From Mogibacterium sp. (GTDB taxonomy: Bacteria; Bacillota; Clostridia; Peptostreptococcales; Anaerovoracaceae), in assembly GCA_017512365.1 (NCBI GenBank), contig JAFWGQ010000058.1:62001-126000 (forward strand): a stretch of DNA of 64,000 nt, written 5' to 3'. A program made the position numbers and the translations under genes. Each line of letters opens with the position of its first letter. Positions within the stretch are counted from its first letter, which is position 1. Positions 1 through 8,510 of the stretch are shown here, one piece after another. The notes under the pieces are model-generated. The model saw nothing but the letters and a program-made list of their open reading frames with translations, made no database searches and had not been told where the DNA came from.

Positions 1-1
1 C

Positions 2-133
2 AGGATAAACCCCGGAAACCCGAATGAATATATCGTAACTGACGGCTCGGCAAGTCCGGGGCTGTTCCTGCTGCTGCTCGGCCTGGGCATGCTCGTCGCA
101 GCCTTCATGCTGATAAGATGGGTGTGGTTCTGA
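2..133 (+). CDS. C-terminal end of a membrane protein, possibly DUF3592-like (partial)
   Basis: An open frame enters from the left edge and ends at TGA 131-133, giving about 43 residues. They start with R-I-N-P-G-N-P-N-E and finish with one strongly hydrophobic helix (LFLLLLGLGMLVAAFML) followed by a short W/R/F tail. An 'NPxNP' motif just before a last membrane helix is typical of DUF3592 membrane proteins, so that family is my guess, but too little is visible to be sure. No function can be given. The next gene starts 71 bases downstream on the same strand. Confidence 0.55.
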   Translation, partial: RINPGNPNEYIVTDGSASPGLFLLLLGLGMLVAAFMLIRWVWF

Positions 134-204
134 AAAAGATCTGATCACTTAAGCCTGATTTAAACTTCGCCTGGTATCCTGTGCATCGTAAAGGAGACGA
201 TGTC

Positions 205-1005
205 ATGGGATATCAGGCTGTTTTTAAAAGATACGAACTCAAATACATGGTCACGGAAGAGCAGAAGGCGAAGATCCTGAAGGCGATGGAGCCTTACATG
301 GAAGCCGACCGCTACGGACGCTCGACGGTCAGGAACATCTACTTCGATACCGACGACTTCATCCTGGCAAGGCACTCGATCGCCAAGCCGGACTTCAAGG
401 AGAAGCTCCGCATAAGAAGCTATTCGAAGGCTGAGGCAGGCAGCACTGTCTTCGTCGAGCTCAAGCGCAAGTACGACCACGTTGTATACAAGAGGAGGGT
501 CGGAGTGACGGAGAAGGAGGCCGTGGACTGGATATGCCGCGGCAGGCCCGCGACAGCGCACGGAGACCAGGTCTCCCGCGAGATCGATTACTTCCTCTCG
601 CTCTATGACGGCATCAGGCCGGCGCTATACCTGAGCTACGACCGCGAGGCGTACAGGATGAAGGACGGCAGCGACTTCAGGGTCACCTTCGATACCGACA
701 TACTCTGCAGGGAACACGATCTGTCGCTCGAGTCGGATCCGTACGGCACACTGATACTCGGTAACGGCATGTCGCTCATGGAACTCAAGTGCTCGGGAGG
801 CCTGCCTTTGTGGATGACCCGCATACTGTCGAAGGAGCGCATCTACAAGACCTCGTTCTCGAAATACGGGACCGCGTACTGCAGCTTCATGGAAGAGACG
901 CCGGCAGAGCGCGCGCATGAGATAGCGGCCGAAAGCCCGGTGTCTGCCTTCAGGGAAGCAAGGGCAGCAAGGATCCTGCCTTCCTACGGCGCGGCTTTCG
1001 TATAG
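205..1005 (+). CDS. VTC-domain polyphosphate-polymerase-type protein
   Basis: This 266-residue protein fits the VTC (vacuolar transporter chaperone, PF09359) fold. It opens with FKRYELKYMVT, followed by a conserved tyrosine/aspartate stretch (NIYFDTDDF), basic tunnel-type motifs (FKEKLRIRSY, VELKRKY, VYKRRV) and a late acidic/lysine motif (LMELKCSG). In the eukaryotic VTC complex this domain makes polyphosphate from ATP; bacterial copies are often found near DUF4956 and CotH genes, but neither is visible here. No transmembrane helix is seen, so it should be cytoplasmic or membrane-peripheral. I chose ATG 205 because AAGGAG (191-196) lies 8 bases upstream; the frame also extends to a GTG at 181. 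Polymerisation activity is inferred from the family only. Confidence 0.8.
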   Translation: MGYQAVFKRYELKYMVTEEQKAKILKAMEPYMEADRYGRSTVRNIYFDTDDFILARHSIAKPDFKEKLRIRSYSKAEAGSTVFVELKRKYDHVVYKRRVGVTEKEAVDWICRGRPATAHGDQVSREIDYFLSLYDGIRPALYLSYDREAYRMKDGSDFRVTFDTDILCREHDLSLESDPYGTLILGNGMSLMELKCSGGLPLWMTRILSKERIYKTSFSKYGTAYCSFMEETPAERAHEIAAESPVSAFREARAARILPSYGAAFV

Positions 1006-1116
1006 AAAAAGCAAATTATATGAAATTACATCCCCTGCGGGGGCTTGTGAGCGAAAGATACCGACCTTATACTTCAGGGTGAGAAAGATCAAAGAAGCTG
1101 CAGGGAGGTATTTTTT
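1006..1116 (+). promoter_or_regulatory. Leader of the cbiMQO operon with a small GC hairpin
   Basis: The 111-base gap before cbiM holds a short stem (CCCC 1032-1035 with GGGG 1039-1043) and ends in a good ribosome site (AGGGAGG, 1102-1108). Cobalt transporters are often under cobalamin or NiCo riboswitch control, but I see neither the cobalamin-box nor the NiCo consensus here. An AT-rich patch near 1012-1022 could be a -10 region. The regulatory role is open. Confidence 0.35.
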
Positions 1117-2172
1117 ATGCATATGGCGGACGCTTTGCTGTCACCGGCTGTTGCCACGACGATGTACGCGGCCACGGCAGCGGCAGCGGGATATTCGATA
1201 CATAAGCTGAAACAGGATGATGATCCGCAGAAGCTGCCGGTCATGGCGGTAACATCAGCTCTGGTATTCGCGGGCCAGATGATCAACTATACGATACCGG
1301 GCACGGGTTCTTCGGGACACATGTGCGGAGGCATGCTGCTCTCGGCCCTGCTCGGGCCTTATGCGGGATTCCTGTCCATGATAGTGATACTGACGATACA
1401 GTGTCTCTTCTTTGCCGACGGAGGGCTGATGGCCCTGGGGGCAAACTGCTGGAACATGGCGTTCTACGGGTGCTTCGTCGGCTACTTCCTGATCTGGAAG
1501 CCGGTAAACGCGGGCAAGTGGTTCGGAGAAGGACGCTCCGCGGAGAGGGCGCGCATAATCGCAGCATCGATACTGGGCTGCGTCCTGACGCTCCAGCTCG
1601 GAGCTTTCTCAGTGGTCCTCGAGACGAGCCTTTCGGGCATAACGGAGCTGCCGTTCGGGGCGTTCTGCGGACTGATGCAGCCGATCCATCTGGCAATCGG
1701 TCTCGTTGAAGGCCTGATCACTTCGGCCGTGCTGGTGTTCATCTACAACTCCCGTCCGGAGATGCTCCAGGGCGTTGAGTTCAGCGGTGAGCGGACGGCA
1801 AAGCGCTCTCTGAAGTCGGTGGTCGCCGTTCTCGCCATAGTGGCCGTAGCTGTAGGCGGAGGACTCAGCCTGCTGGCAAGCTCGAATCCGGACGGCCTTG
1901 AATGGGCCCTCTTCGGCAACAGCGACGGGGGATACTCCTCCAACATGGGCCTCGACGAAGAGAATTACGGAGTCAGCAGTCAGGCAGCCGAAAAGGCGGA
2001 GTCCGTTCAGGAGAAGACCTCCTTCCTTCCGGATTACGCCTTCCCGGACAGTGATTCGGCGGCCGGAACGACGGTATCCGGCATAGTGGGCGCGGCCATC
2101 GTGGCCGGCGTCGCGGTGCTGATCTGCCTGATCGGAGGCTTCTTCCGCAGGAGGAAAATGAAAACCGAATAG
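1117..2172 (+). CDS. cbiM: Cobalt/nickel ECF transporter substrate-binding membrane protein, CbiM-type with C-terminal PDGLE (CbiN-like) domain
   Basis: This is the metal-recognising S-component of an energy-coupling-factor importer, 351 residues. It begins M-H-M-A-D-A-L-L-S-P. In NikM/CbiM structures the free N-terminus, His2 and a later His form the metal site, and here His2 and His68 (GSSGHMCGG) fit. Residues 1-220 contain several hydrophobic helices. A basic linker and another helix follow, then a PDGLE motif (about 257-261), an acidic loop and a final helix. This PDGLE part stands in for the separate CbiN/NikN subunit. It is followed by cbiQ and cbiO, so the importer is complete. The sequence does not decide between Co(II) and Ni(II). 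No cobalamin-synthesis gene is nearby. The ATG is 8 bases after AGGGAGG. Confidence 0.9.
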   Translation: MHMADALLSPAVATTMYAATAAAAGYSIHKLKQDDDPQKLPVMAVTSALVFAGQMINYTIPGTGSSGHMCGGMLLSALLGPYAGFLSMIVILTIQCLFFADGGLMALGANCWNMAFYGCFVGYFLIWKPVNAGKWFGEGRSAERARIIAASILGCVLTLQLGAFSVVLETSLSGITELPFGAFCGLMQPIHLAIGLVEGLITSAVLVFIYNSRPEMLQGVEFSGERTAKRSLKSVVAVLAIVAVAVGGGLSLLASSNPDGLEWALFGNSDGGYSSNMGLDEENYGVSSQAAEKAESVQEKTSFLPDYAFPDSDSAAGTTVSGIVGAAIVAGVAVLICLIGGFFRRRKMKTE

Positions 2173-2211
2173 ACCATACTCTCTTTCTCTCTCAGGATAT
2201 GGTATATTAGT

Positions 2212-2237
2212 AAAGGGCATCAGAGGATGCCCTTTTT
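2212..2237 (+). terminator. Hairpin with T-run between cbiM and cbiQ
   Basis: AAAGGGCAT (2212-2220) pairs with ATGCCCTTT (2227-2235) around a 6-base loop and runs into five T residues. A possible -10 (TATATT, 2202-2207) lies just upstream. The hairpin sits inside the transporter operon, so it may attenuate cbiQO expression relative to cbiM rather than end the transcript. Confidence 0.6.
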
Positions 2238-2254
2238 ACTGAAAAGGCAGTTTT

Positions 2255-3058
2255 ATGAACAAAATGCAGAGGGCCCTGGCCGAGCTGTCTGAGATGGACG
2301 AACTGGCGGCGATGCGCTCGCCCGTCCACAGCCTGCACCCCGGCGCGAAGCTCATAACTACAGTCGTATACATACTGATCACGCTCTCGTACGGCAAGTA
2401 CGATCTCCCGGGCCTGGTGCCGATGGTGCTGTGGCCGGTTTTGATGTTTTCGGTCAGCGGAGTGAATGTGCGGACATGCTTCTACAAGCTGCGCATAGTG
2501 CTGCCGCTCGTCATGGCTGTGGGTCTCTTCAACCCGCTCTTTGACCGGGAGATCATGCTCACGATAGGAAATACCGGGATCTCGGGAGGCGTGATATCCA
2601 TGATCACGCTCATGCTGAAGGGCGTATTCTGTCTGATGGCATCGTTTCTGCTGATGGCGACGACAAAGATCGACAGCCTCTGCGCGGCGCTCAGAAAGCT
2701 GCACGTTCCGTCTGTGCTCGTATCCCTGCTCCTGCTGACATACCGTTACATCGGTGTGATGACGGAGGAGCTTGCGGTCATGACGGACGCCTACCATCTG
2801 AGGGCGCCGGGACAGAAGGGCATACACATTTCGGCATGGGGATCCTTCCTCGGCCAGCTGCTCCTGCGCAGCATGGACCGTGCGCAGGAACTCTACTCGA
2901 GCATGCTGCTCAGGGGCTACCACGAGCACTTCCATTACGCGGACATAGACCGCTTCAGAGGACGCGACGCTCTGTACATGCTCGTTTCGGTGCTGTTTTT
3001 CCTGCTGCTCAGATACGGCAATATTTCACAGCTCGTCGGCGGGCTGGTCGTGAGGTGA
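2255..3058 (+). CDS. cbiQ: ECF transporter T-component, CbiQ-type
   Basis: This 267-residue membrane protein belongs to the EcfT/CbiQ family, the scaffold that links the metal-binding subunit to the ATPase. The N-terminus (SPVHSLHPGAKL) matches the usual CbiQ opening. Four to five hydrophobic segments follow, with a cytoplasmic helix containing ALRKLHVP and, later, a SMDRAQELYSSMLLRGY stretch. These are the alanine/arginine-rich coupling helices that contact the ATPase. The gene sits between cbiM and cbiO and its TGA is directly followed by the ATPase start region, so the two are probably translationally coupled. The ribosome site before ATG 2255 is weak. Confidence 0.9.
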   Translation: MNKMQRALAELSEMDELAAMRSPVHSLHPGAKLITTVVYILITLSYGKYDLPGLVPMVLWPVLMFSVSGVNVRTCFYKLRIVLPLVMAVGLFNPLFDREIMLTIGNTGISGGVISMITLMLKGVFCLMASFLLMATTKIDSLCAALRKLHVPSVLVSLLLLTYRYIGVMTEELAVMTDAYHLRAPGQKGIHISAWGSFLGQLLLRSMDRAQELYSSMLLRGYHEHFHYADIDRFRGRDALYMLVSVLFFLLLRYGNISQLVGGLVVR

Positions 3059-3064
3059 ATGCAT

Positions 3065-3787
3065 ATGATCGAATTCCGTAACGTGAACTTCTCCTATGAA
3101 AAGGGCCGCGAGGTGCTGCACGACATGTCGTTCAGGATCGAAAAGGGCGAGACGGTCGGACTGATCGGCGCGAACGGCGCGGGCAAGTCCACCATAATGA
3201 AGCTGCTGCTCGGCCTGCTCGAGGCGGACGGCGGCGTCTTCGTCGACGGCACAGCGGTAAAAAAGGAGACTCTCTCTGAGATAAGGGGAAAGCTCGGCTT
3301 CGTGCTGCAGAACTCCGACAACCAGATGTTCATGCCGACTGTTTACGAGGACATGATATTCGGTCCGCTCAACTACGGCCTGCCGCGCGAAGAGGTCGAC
3401 CGCAGAGTAGATGAGGTGCTCGAAAGACTGGGCCTCGAATATCTGAAGGACCGCTGCAATCATAAGATCTCAGGAGGAGAGAAGCGCATGGCGGCCATCG
3501 CAACCATACTTGCGATGGAGCCTGAGGCCATACTGATGGACGAGCCTACATCGGCTCTCGATCCGTACAACCGGCGCATCGTGATAAACACGATAAGGGA
3601 GCTCGAGCAGACGAAGCTGATCGCCTCTCACGACCTCGACATGATACTCGATACCTGCGGCAGAGTCATACTCATCTCCGGGGGGAGGATAGCCGCGGAC
3701 GGAGACGCGATGGAGATACTGACAGACAGGGAGCTGCTCGAGGCGAACCGCATGGAGCTTCCGTTCTGCTTCACGGGCAGAAAGTGA
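3065..3787 (+). CDS. cbiO: ECF transporter ATPase, CbiO-type
   Basis: This ATP-binding subunit powers the metal importer. It has a Walker A (GANGAGKST, about residues 35-43), Q-loop (LQNSDNQMF), signature motif (SGGEKR), Walker B (ILMDEPTSALDP) and H-loop (ASHDLDM), and is about 240 residues, normal for CbiO. Two in-frame ATGs are possible: 3059, touching the cbiQ stop, and 3065. GAGGTGA (3052-3058) is well spaced only for 3065, so I prefer MIEFRNV as the start. A terminator follows the gene. Confidence 0.9.
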   Translation: MIEFRNVNFSYEKGREVLHDMSFRIEKGETVGLIGANGAGKSTIMKLLLGLLEADGGVFVDGTAVKKETLSEIRGKLGFVLQNSDNQMFMPTVYEDMIFGPLNYGLPREEVDRRVDEVLERLGLEYLKDRCNHKISGGEKRMAAIATILAMEPEAILMDEPTSALDPYNRRIVINTIRELEQTKLIASHDLDMILDTCGRVILISGGRIAADGDAMEILTDRELLEANRMELPFCFTGRK

Positions 3788-3816
3788 AAAGAACTGAAAT
3801 GCAGAAAACTAATGGG

Positions 3817-3863
3817 ACGGGCATGATCCGGGGCGCGCAAAACGCTGAGGGTGCCCGTTTTTT
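3817..3863 (+). terminator. Terminator of the cbiMQO operon
   Basis: ACGGGCA (3817-3823) pairs with TGCCCGT (3852-3858) across a GC-rich loop and is followed by six T residues, 30 bases after the cbiO stop and just before the next promoter. Confidence 0.6.
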
Positions 3864-3874
3864 GACGTTTTTTC

Positions 3875-3904
3875 TTGTCACAGGCGGATATCCGATAGTA
3901 AAAT
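3875..3904 (+). promoter_or_regulatory. Promoter of the pyrophosphatase gene
   Basis: TTGTCA (3875-3880) and TAAAAT (3899-3904) are separated by 18 bases. The start of transcription would fall near 3911, which rules out an upstream in-frame ATG at 3909 and supports ATG 3942 as the true start. Confidence 0.55.
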
Positions 3905-3941
3905 AATTATGTGTGAGCATTTTGAATGGATCAGAAATAAG

Positions 3942-5558
3942 ATGAGCAAGGTATATATAACAGGACACAGGAATCCCGATCTCGACAGTCTCTGCGCAGC
4001 GCTTTCGTACGCGGCGCTCAAGAACCTGACGGATCCGGAAAACGAATACGTGCCGGTCCACTGCAGCCCTGTCTCGGACAGCGTGCGCAGGCAGATGGAG
4101 GCTATGGAGCTCGAGATACCGGCATACAAGAAGGACGTATACCCTAAGGTAAGGGACGTGATGCTGACATCGCCGGCACGCATGCAGGCAAAGGCGCCGA
4201 TATACGATCTTATCAGGACATACAGCACTGACAAGCCTTCAGTCGTGCCGATCTACGAGGGCGAAGACTTCTGCGGCCTTCTGAGCGTGGACGATATCAC
4301 GGGATGGTTCCTTTCGGACAACAAAGAGGAGACGCCGGTATACAGATTCACCGTGGACAACATCCTCCGCGTCATACCGGGCAGGCTGCTGCACAGGGGA
4401 AAAAGCGACATCATCGAGGGCTCGCTCCTGGTAGGGGCGGCCACTTTCGAGTCGTTCTGCGACTTTCTTGAAAGGGTCAGCAGCTGCATAGTCGTTCTGG
4501 GGACCCGCAGGGAGCATATCGAGCACGCGATCAGAAAGCAGGTGCCGGCGATAATTATCGCCGCGGACGGAGAAGCTCCGGACATAGATTTCAGCGGATA
4601 TGAGGGCTCGGTCTTTGCGACTGACCTGGGAACGGCAGAGACGCTGAGAAGGGTCAGGCTGGCGGAATCCGTCGAGACGATGATGGAATCGGATACTGAG
4701 ACCATCGAAGCGGACGATCTTTTCATCGACGGCAAGGCCATCTTCGCGAATTCGCATACAAGAGGGCTGGCGGTCATGGACGGCGGCAGGTTCGCGGGCT
4801 TCGTCACCAGAAGATGCTTCCTCGACCTGCCTGAATACAATGTGATAATGGTCGACCACAACGAGCCGGCCCAGAGCATAGACGGAATAGAGACCGCCAA
4901 CGTCGTCGAGATCATCGACCACCACAGGCTGGATTCTCTTTCGACAAGGATGCCTATATTCATCGCGGCCGAGCCTCTCGGCAGCACATGCACGATAGTC
5001 TATCAGCAGTTCCTGAGGCACGGCCTCATGCCTGATCAGAAGACCGCCCGTATCCTGCTGACCGGAATCATCGCGGATACCCTTATACTCCGGAGCCCGA
5101 CGACTACGGCTTCGGACATCAGCACCTCCGAGATGCTGGCGAGGCTTGCGAAGGTGACGAGCATAGAGGAATTCGGCGAGAAGCTCTTCAGCATAACGGA
5201 CAACCTCGCTGCACAGGATCCGAAGGAGATGATACTCTCCGACTTCAAGAAATATGAGTCCGGCGGGATAAAGATCGGAGTCGGACAGTGCGAGGTCACG
5301 ACGCTGAAGGATGTGGATTCGTACGCTGACAGATATCTCGATGCGCTTTCGGAGATCGCCGAAGCGCAGGGACTCGACTGGACCCTCCTGATGATCACGG
5401 ACGTTCTGAGAGAAAAGAGCGTTCTTCTCACGAGCGATCACAGGGTAGCGAGGAATCTGCAGTACAGCAGGCTGTCAAAGGGAATGTACAGCATGCCGGG
5501 CGTGATGAGCCGCAAGAAGCAGCTGCTGCCGATGCTGATATCGGCGACGACGGTATAG
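3942..5558 (+). CDS. ppaC: Manganese-dependent inorganic pyrophosphatase with CBS and DRTGG regulatory domains
   Basis: This family II pyrophosphatase (DHH superfamily, 538 residues) splits pyrophosphate to phosphate with Mn or Co ions. Metal ligands are visible in GHRNPDLDS (H9, D13, D15), VDHNE and IDHHRL, and a DHHA2 domain closes the protein. Between the first and second metal motifs lies an insert of two CBS segments flanking a DRTGG domain. In characterised clostridial enzymes such an insert binds adenine nucleotides or diadenosine polyphosphates and tunes activity. The -10 box places transcription downstream of an earlier ATG at 3909, so I start at 3942. The next gene begins about 30 bases after the stop, so the two may be co-transcribed. 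Confidence 0.92.
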   Translation: MSKVYITGHRNPDLDSLCAALSYAALKNLTDPENEYVPVHCSPVSDSVRRQMEAMELEIPAYKKDVYPKVRDVMLTSPARMQAKAPIYDLIRTYSTDKPSVVPIYEGEDFCGLLSVDDITGWFLSDNKEETPVYRFTVDNILRVIPGRLLHRGKSDIIEGSLLVGAATFESFCDFLERVSSCIVVLGTRREHIEHAIRKQVPAIIIAADGEAPDIDFSGYEGSVFATDLGTAETLRRVRLAESVETMMESDTETIEADDLFIDGKAIFANSHTRGLAVMDGGRFAGFVTRRCFLDLPEYNVIMVDHNEPAQSIDGIETANVVEIIDHHRLDSLSTRMPIFIAAEPLGSTCTIVYQQFLRHGLMPDQKTARILLTGIIADTLILRSPTTTASDISTSEMLARLAKVTSIEEFGEKLFSITDNLAAQDPKEMILSDFKKYESGGIKIGVGQCEVTTLKDVDSYADRYLDALSEIAEAQGLDWTLLMITDVLREKSVLLTSDHRVARNLQYSRLSKGMYSMPGVMSRKKQLLPMLISATTV

Positions 5559-5588
5559 GTGGTACAGACGGTGCAGAAAGGAAAGGCG

Positions 5589-7307
5589 ATGGCTGCAAAG
5601 ACCAACTGGTACAAGGAAGCCGTGGTATATCAGGTATACCCGCTGAGCTTCAAGGACTCGAACAACGACGGCATGGGCGACATACCGGGCATAATCTCGA
5701 AGCTCGACTACATAAGGGACCTCGGCGCGACCGCCGTGTGGTTCTCGCCTCTCTACGCTTCGCCGTGGAAGGACTACGGCTACGACATATCAGACTACAG
5801 GGCGATCCATCCCGCATTCGGGACCATGGAGGACTTCGACAGGCTGGTCGCGGAATGCCACGCACGCGGACTCAGAGTCATCATGGATGCGGTGTTCAAC
5901 CATACGAGCAGCCGGCACGCCTGGTTCAGGGCGGCGCTTTCCGATCCGGATTCGCCGTACAGGGACTACTACATAATCCGCAAAGGCAGGATCAGAAAAG
6001 ACAAAAAAGGCAGCGAGGAGCTCATCCCTCCGACCAACTGGACCTCGTCGTTCACGGGATCCGCGTGGGAGAGGATACTCGGAACAGATGAGTACTACCT
6101 CCACCTCTTCGCCCCGGATCAGCCGGACCTCAACTGGGAGAACCCGGCGGTCAGAGAAGAGATGGCGGATATCCTGCGGTTCTGGCTCGACAGGGGCGTG
6201 GACGGATTCCGCTTCGATGTCTTCAATCTGCTGTCCAAGGAATATCCGCTTCGCGACGACAGGAACCGTCTGCACTTCCAGAAGGGCACGCAGTACTTCG
6301 TCGACGGACCGAGGATGCATGAGTTCCTGAACGAGCTCAATGAAAAGGCTCTCTCGCTCTATGACACATATACCGTGGGCGAATCCTATACTCCGGACGA
6401 GGTCCACGCACACAGATACATACACGAGGAATCGGGCGAGCTCGATACCATATTCGACTTCGGCCACATGACGAGCGACAACGTGGGCGGGATGAAGTTC
6501 ATCCCGAGACCGTTCAGCCTGATAAAGTTCAAGCGCGGCCTCATCGATCCGCAGCTCCGATACCACGGCACGGGATGGAACACCCTCGTGCTCGAGAACC
6601 ACGACTGCGTCAGATGCGTCAGCCGCTTCGGCATCAACGACAAAAAATACAGGTACGAGGCCGCGACCTTCCTGCCGGTGATCACGTACTTCGGCTGGGG
6701 CACGCCGTTCATCTACCAGGGACAGGAGATCGGCATGACGAACGCGAAGTTCAGGAGCATGCGCGATCTGAAGGATCCTGTGTCGCACTTCGTCTATGAC
6801 ACGATGACGGAGATGCACATCCCGGCCAGGGCAGCCGAAAAGATGATCATGTTCGGAGCGAGGGACCACGCCAGGACGCCGATGCAGTGGGACGGCAGCG
6901 CCAACGCCGGCTTCAATGAGGGGACCGCGCCGTGGCAGTGCATGAACCCGAACTACAGGAAGATCAACGTCGAGGCGGATCTCGCTTCGGACAAGTCGAT
7001 ATACAGGTTCTATCAGAAGGTGCTTGAGATAAGAAGGAGCGAACCGGCGCTGCTCTACGGCCGCACCATCGAGTACTATCCGGACGACAGGCAGGTGATC
7101 GCCTACAGCAGAGACTACGGCGGAAAGCGCTTCCTGATAGTCGGGAACTTCTCGGCTTCCAGAGCGGACTTCATCATGCCGGGCGACTTCGAGCTGGATG
7201 AGCTCAGCATCAGGCTGACCAACCTGGACCGCACGGAGGCTGAAACAGAGGAGATAATGCAGCTGAAGCCTTACGAGGCGCTGCTGTTTGAAGAAAATAA
7301 AAAATAA
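5589..7307 (+). CDS. GH13 alpha-glucosidase (oligo-1,6-glucosidase/alpha-amylase family)
   Basis: This 572-residue glycoside hydrolase is of the GH13 oligo-1,6-glucosidase/trehalose-phosphate-hydrolase group. It opens with WYKEAVVYQVYPLSF. The four catalytic regions are present: DAVFNH (100-105), GFRFD with nucleophile Asp210, the acid/base Glu265 in VGES, and ENHD. It also has the HARTPMQWDGS motif typical of the group and a C-terminal beta domain. There is no signal peptide, so it acts on imported oligosaccharides in the cytoplasm. The neighbours give no transporter, so the exact substrate (isomaltose, sucrose or a phosphorylated disaccharide) cannot be set. ATG 5589 follows AAAGGAAAGG; the frame is open back to the preceding stop. 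Confidence 0.88.
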   Translation: MAAKTNWYKEAVVYQVYPLSFKDSNNDGMGDIPGIISKLDYIRDLGATAVWFSPLYASPWKDYGYDISDYRAIHPAFGTMEDFDRLVAECHARGLRVIMDAVFNHTSSRHAWFRAALSDPDSPYRDYYIIRKGRIRKDKKGSEELIPPTNWTSSFTGSAWERILGTDEYYLHLFAPDQPDLNWENPAVREEMADILRFWLDRGVDGFRFDVFNLLSKEYPLRDDRNRLHFQKGTQYFVDGPRMHEFLNELNEKALSLYDTYTVGESYTPDEVHAHRYIHEESGELDTIFDFGHMTSDNVGGMKFIPRPFSLIKFKRGLIDPQLRYHGTGWNTLVLENHDCVRCVSRFGINDKKYRYEAATFLPVITYFGWGTPFIYQGQEIGMTNAKFRSMRDLKDPVSHFVYDTMTEMHIPARAAEKMIMFGARDHARTPMQWDGSANAGFNEGTAPWQCMNPNYRKINVEADLASDKSIYRFYQKVLEIRRSEPALLYGRTIEYYPDDRQVIAYSRDYGGKRFLIVGNFSASRADFIMPGDFELDELSIRLTNLDRTEAETEEIMQLKPYEALLFEENKK

Positions 7308-7321
7308 AGGAGATGAACAGT

Positions 7322-8497
7322 ATGGGGATCATGGAATACTATGCGCCGACTCACGTCTACTTCGGTGAGGGCGCGGAGGACAAGGTCGCGCAGGTGCTTG
7401 CGGAAAACGGCGCCACAAAAGTGCTGGTGCATTTCGGGACAGGATCGGTAAAAAAGACCGGACTGCTCGACAGAGTCGAGGAACTTCTGGACAAGGCCGG
7501 CATCGGATTCGTCGAACTCGGCGGTGTAGTGCCTAATCCGAGAGTGTCCCTTGTCAGAAAGGGCATCGAGCTGTATAAGTCGGAGGGCTGCGACTTCATA
7601 CTCGCGGTAGGCGGCGGCTCCGTTCTCGACAGCTGCAAGGCCATCGGCTACGGCGTTTACGGAGGCGGAGACGTCTGGGACTTCTACTGCGGCAAACGCA
7701 AGGTCGAAGGCACCGCGCCTGTGGGCTGCATCCTGACACTGTCGGCCACCGGCTCCGAGATGAGCGATTCGTCCGTCATCACGAACGATGAGACCGATCC
7801 TGTATACAAGAGAGGCGTCAACACCGATTTCGGAAGAGTGAGATTCGCTCTGCTGGATCCGATGCTGACCACTACAGTCACGAGATATCAGACGGCGTGC
7901 GGAGCGACGGACATAATGATGCATACGCTCGAGAGATACTTCCACGACGGATACGCTCTCGACTTCACCGACCAGCTCTCTTTCACTCTTCTCAAAGAGG
8001 TGATGAAGTGGGCTCCGGCCGCTCTCAAAAAGCCGAACGACTACGACGCGAGGGCCAACCTCATGTGGTGCGGCAGCCTTTCGCATAACGGTCTTATGGC
8101 AGCCGGCAATTCCACGAAGGGGGACTGGGCGTGCCATCAGATCGAGCATGAGCTGTCGGCAGAGTATGATGTGGCTCACGGGGCAGGCCTTGCGGCGATA
8201 TGGGCCTCATGGGCAAGGTACTGTCTCGACACGGACAGGGCCAGATTCGTCAAGCTGGGCGAGGGCGTGTTCGGGGAAAGCGACCCTGAAAAGGCGATCG
8301 CGAAGTTTGAGGACTTCTTCAGATCCATCGACATGCCTGTGGACATAAAGGGACTCGGGCTCGACTTCGATGAGGCGGCCTGCAGAAGGGCGGCTCTCGG
8401 GGTAACGTTCCAGGATGCCCGGACCATCGGTAATTTCAAAGTGCTGGATACCGAAGACATATTCAACATCTACATGATGGCCTCAGGGCTGAAGTAA
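7322..8497 (+). CDS. Iron-containing alcohol dehydrogenase (butanol dehydrogenase/YqhD type)
   Basis: This group III alcohol dehydrogenase (391 residues) interconverts aldehydes and alcohols with NAD(P)H. It has the Rossmann glycine patch VGGGSVLDSCKAI, the ATGSE motif (LSATGSEMS) and the metal-binding histidine region MMHTLERYF followed by HQIEHELSAEYDVAHGAGLA. These match BdhA/YqhD-like enzymes used in fermentation or aldehyde detoxification. AAGGAG (7307-7312) is 9 bases before ATG 7322. An earlier in-frame ATG at 7313 overlaps that ribosome site and is unlikely. The gene follows the GH13 gene by only 14 bases, so one transcript is likely. Confidence 0.9.
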   Translation: MGIMEYYAPTHVYFGEGAEDKVAQVLAENGATKVLVHFGTGSVKKTGLLDRVEELLDKAGIGFVELGGVVPNPRVSLVRKGIELYKSEGCDFILAVGGGSVLDSCKAIGYGVYGGGDVWDFYCGKRKVEGTAPVGCILTLSATGSEMSDSSVITNDETDPVYKRGVNTDFGRVRFALLDPMLTTTVTRYQTACGATDIMMHTLERYFHDGYALDFTDQLSFTLLKEVMKWAPAALKKPNDYDARANLMWCGSLSHNGLMAAGNSTKGDWACHQIEHELSAEYDVAHGAGLAAIWASWARYCLDTDRARFVKLGEGVFGESDPEKAIAKFEDFFRSIDMPVDIKGLGLDFDEAACRRAALGVTFQDARTIGNFKVLDTEDIFNIYMMASGLK

Positions 8498-8510
8498 CAG
8501 ACAGTATCAC

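Noticed and set aside
1006..1116. Cobalamin or NiCo riboswitch before cbiM
   Set aside because: The region is short and lacks the cobalamin-box and the conserved NiCo junction bases.
3909..3941. Eleven-codon upstream extension of the pyrophosphatase
   Set aside because: The predicted transcription start near 3911 lies after that ATG, and the protein family begins at the MSKVYITGH start.
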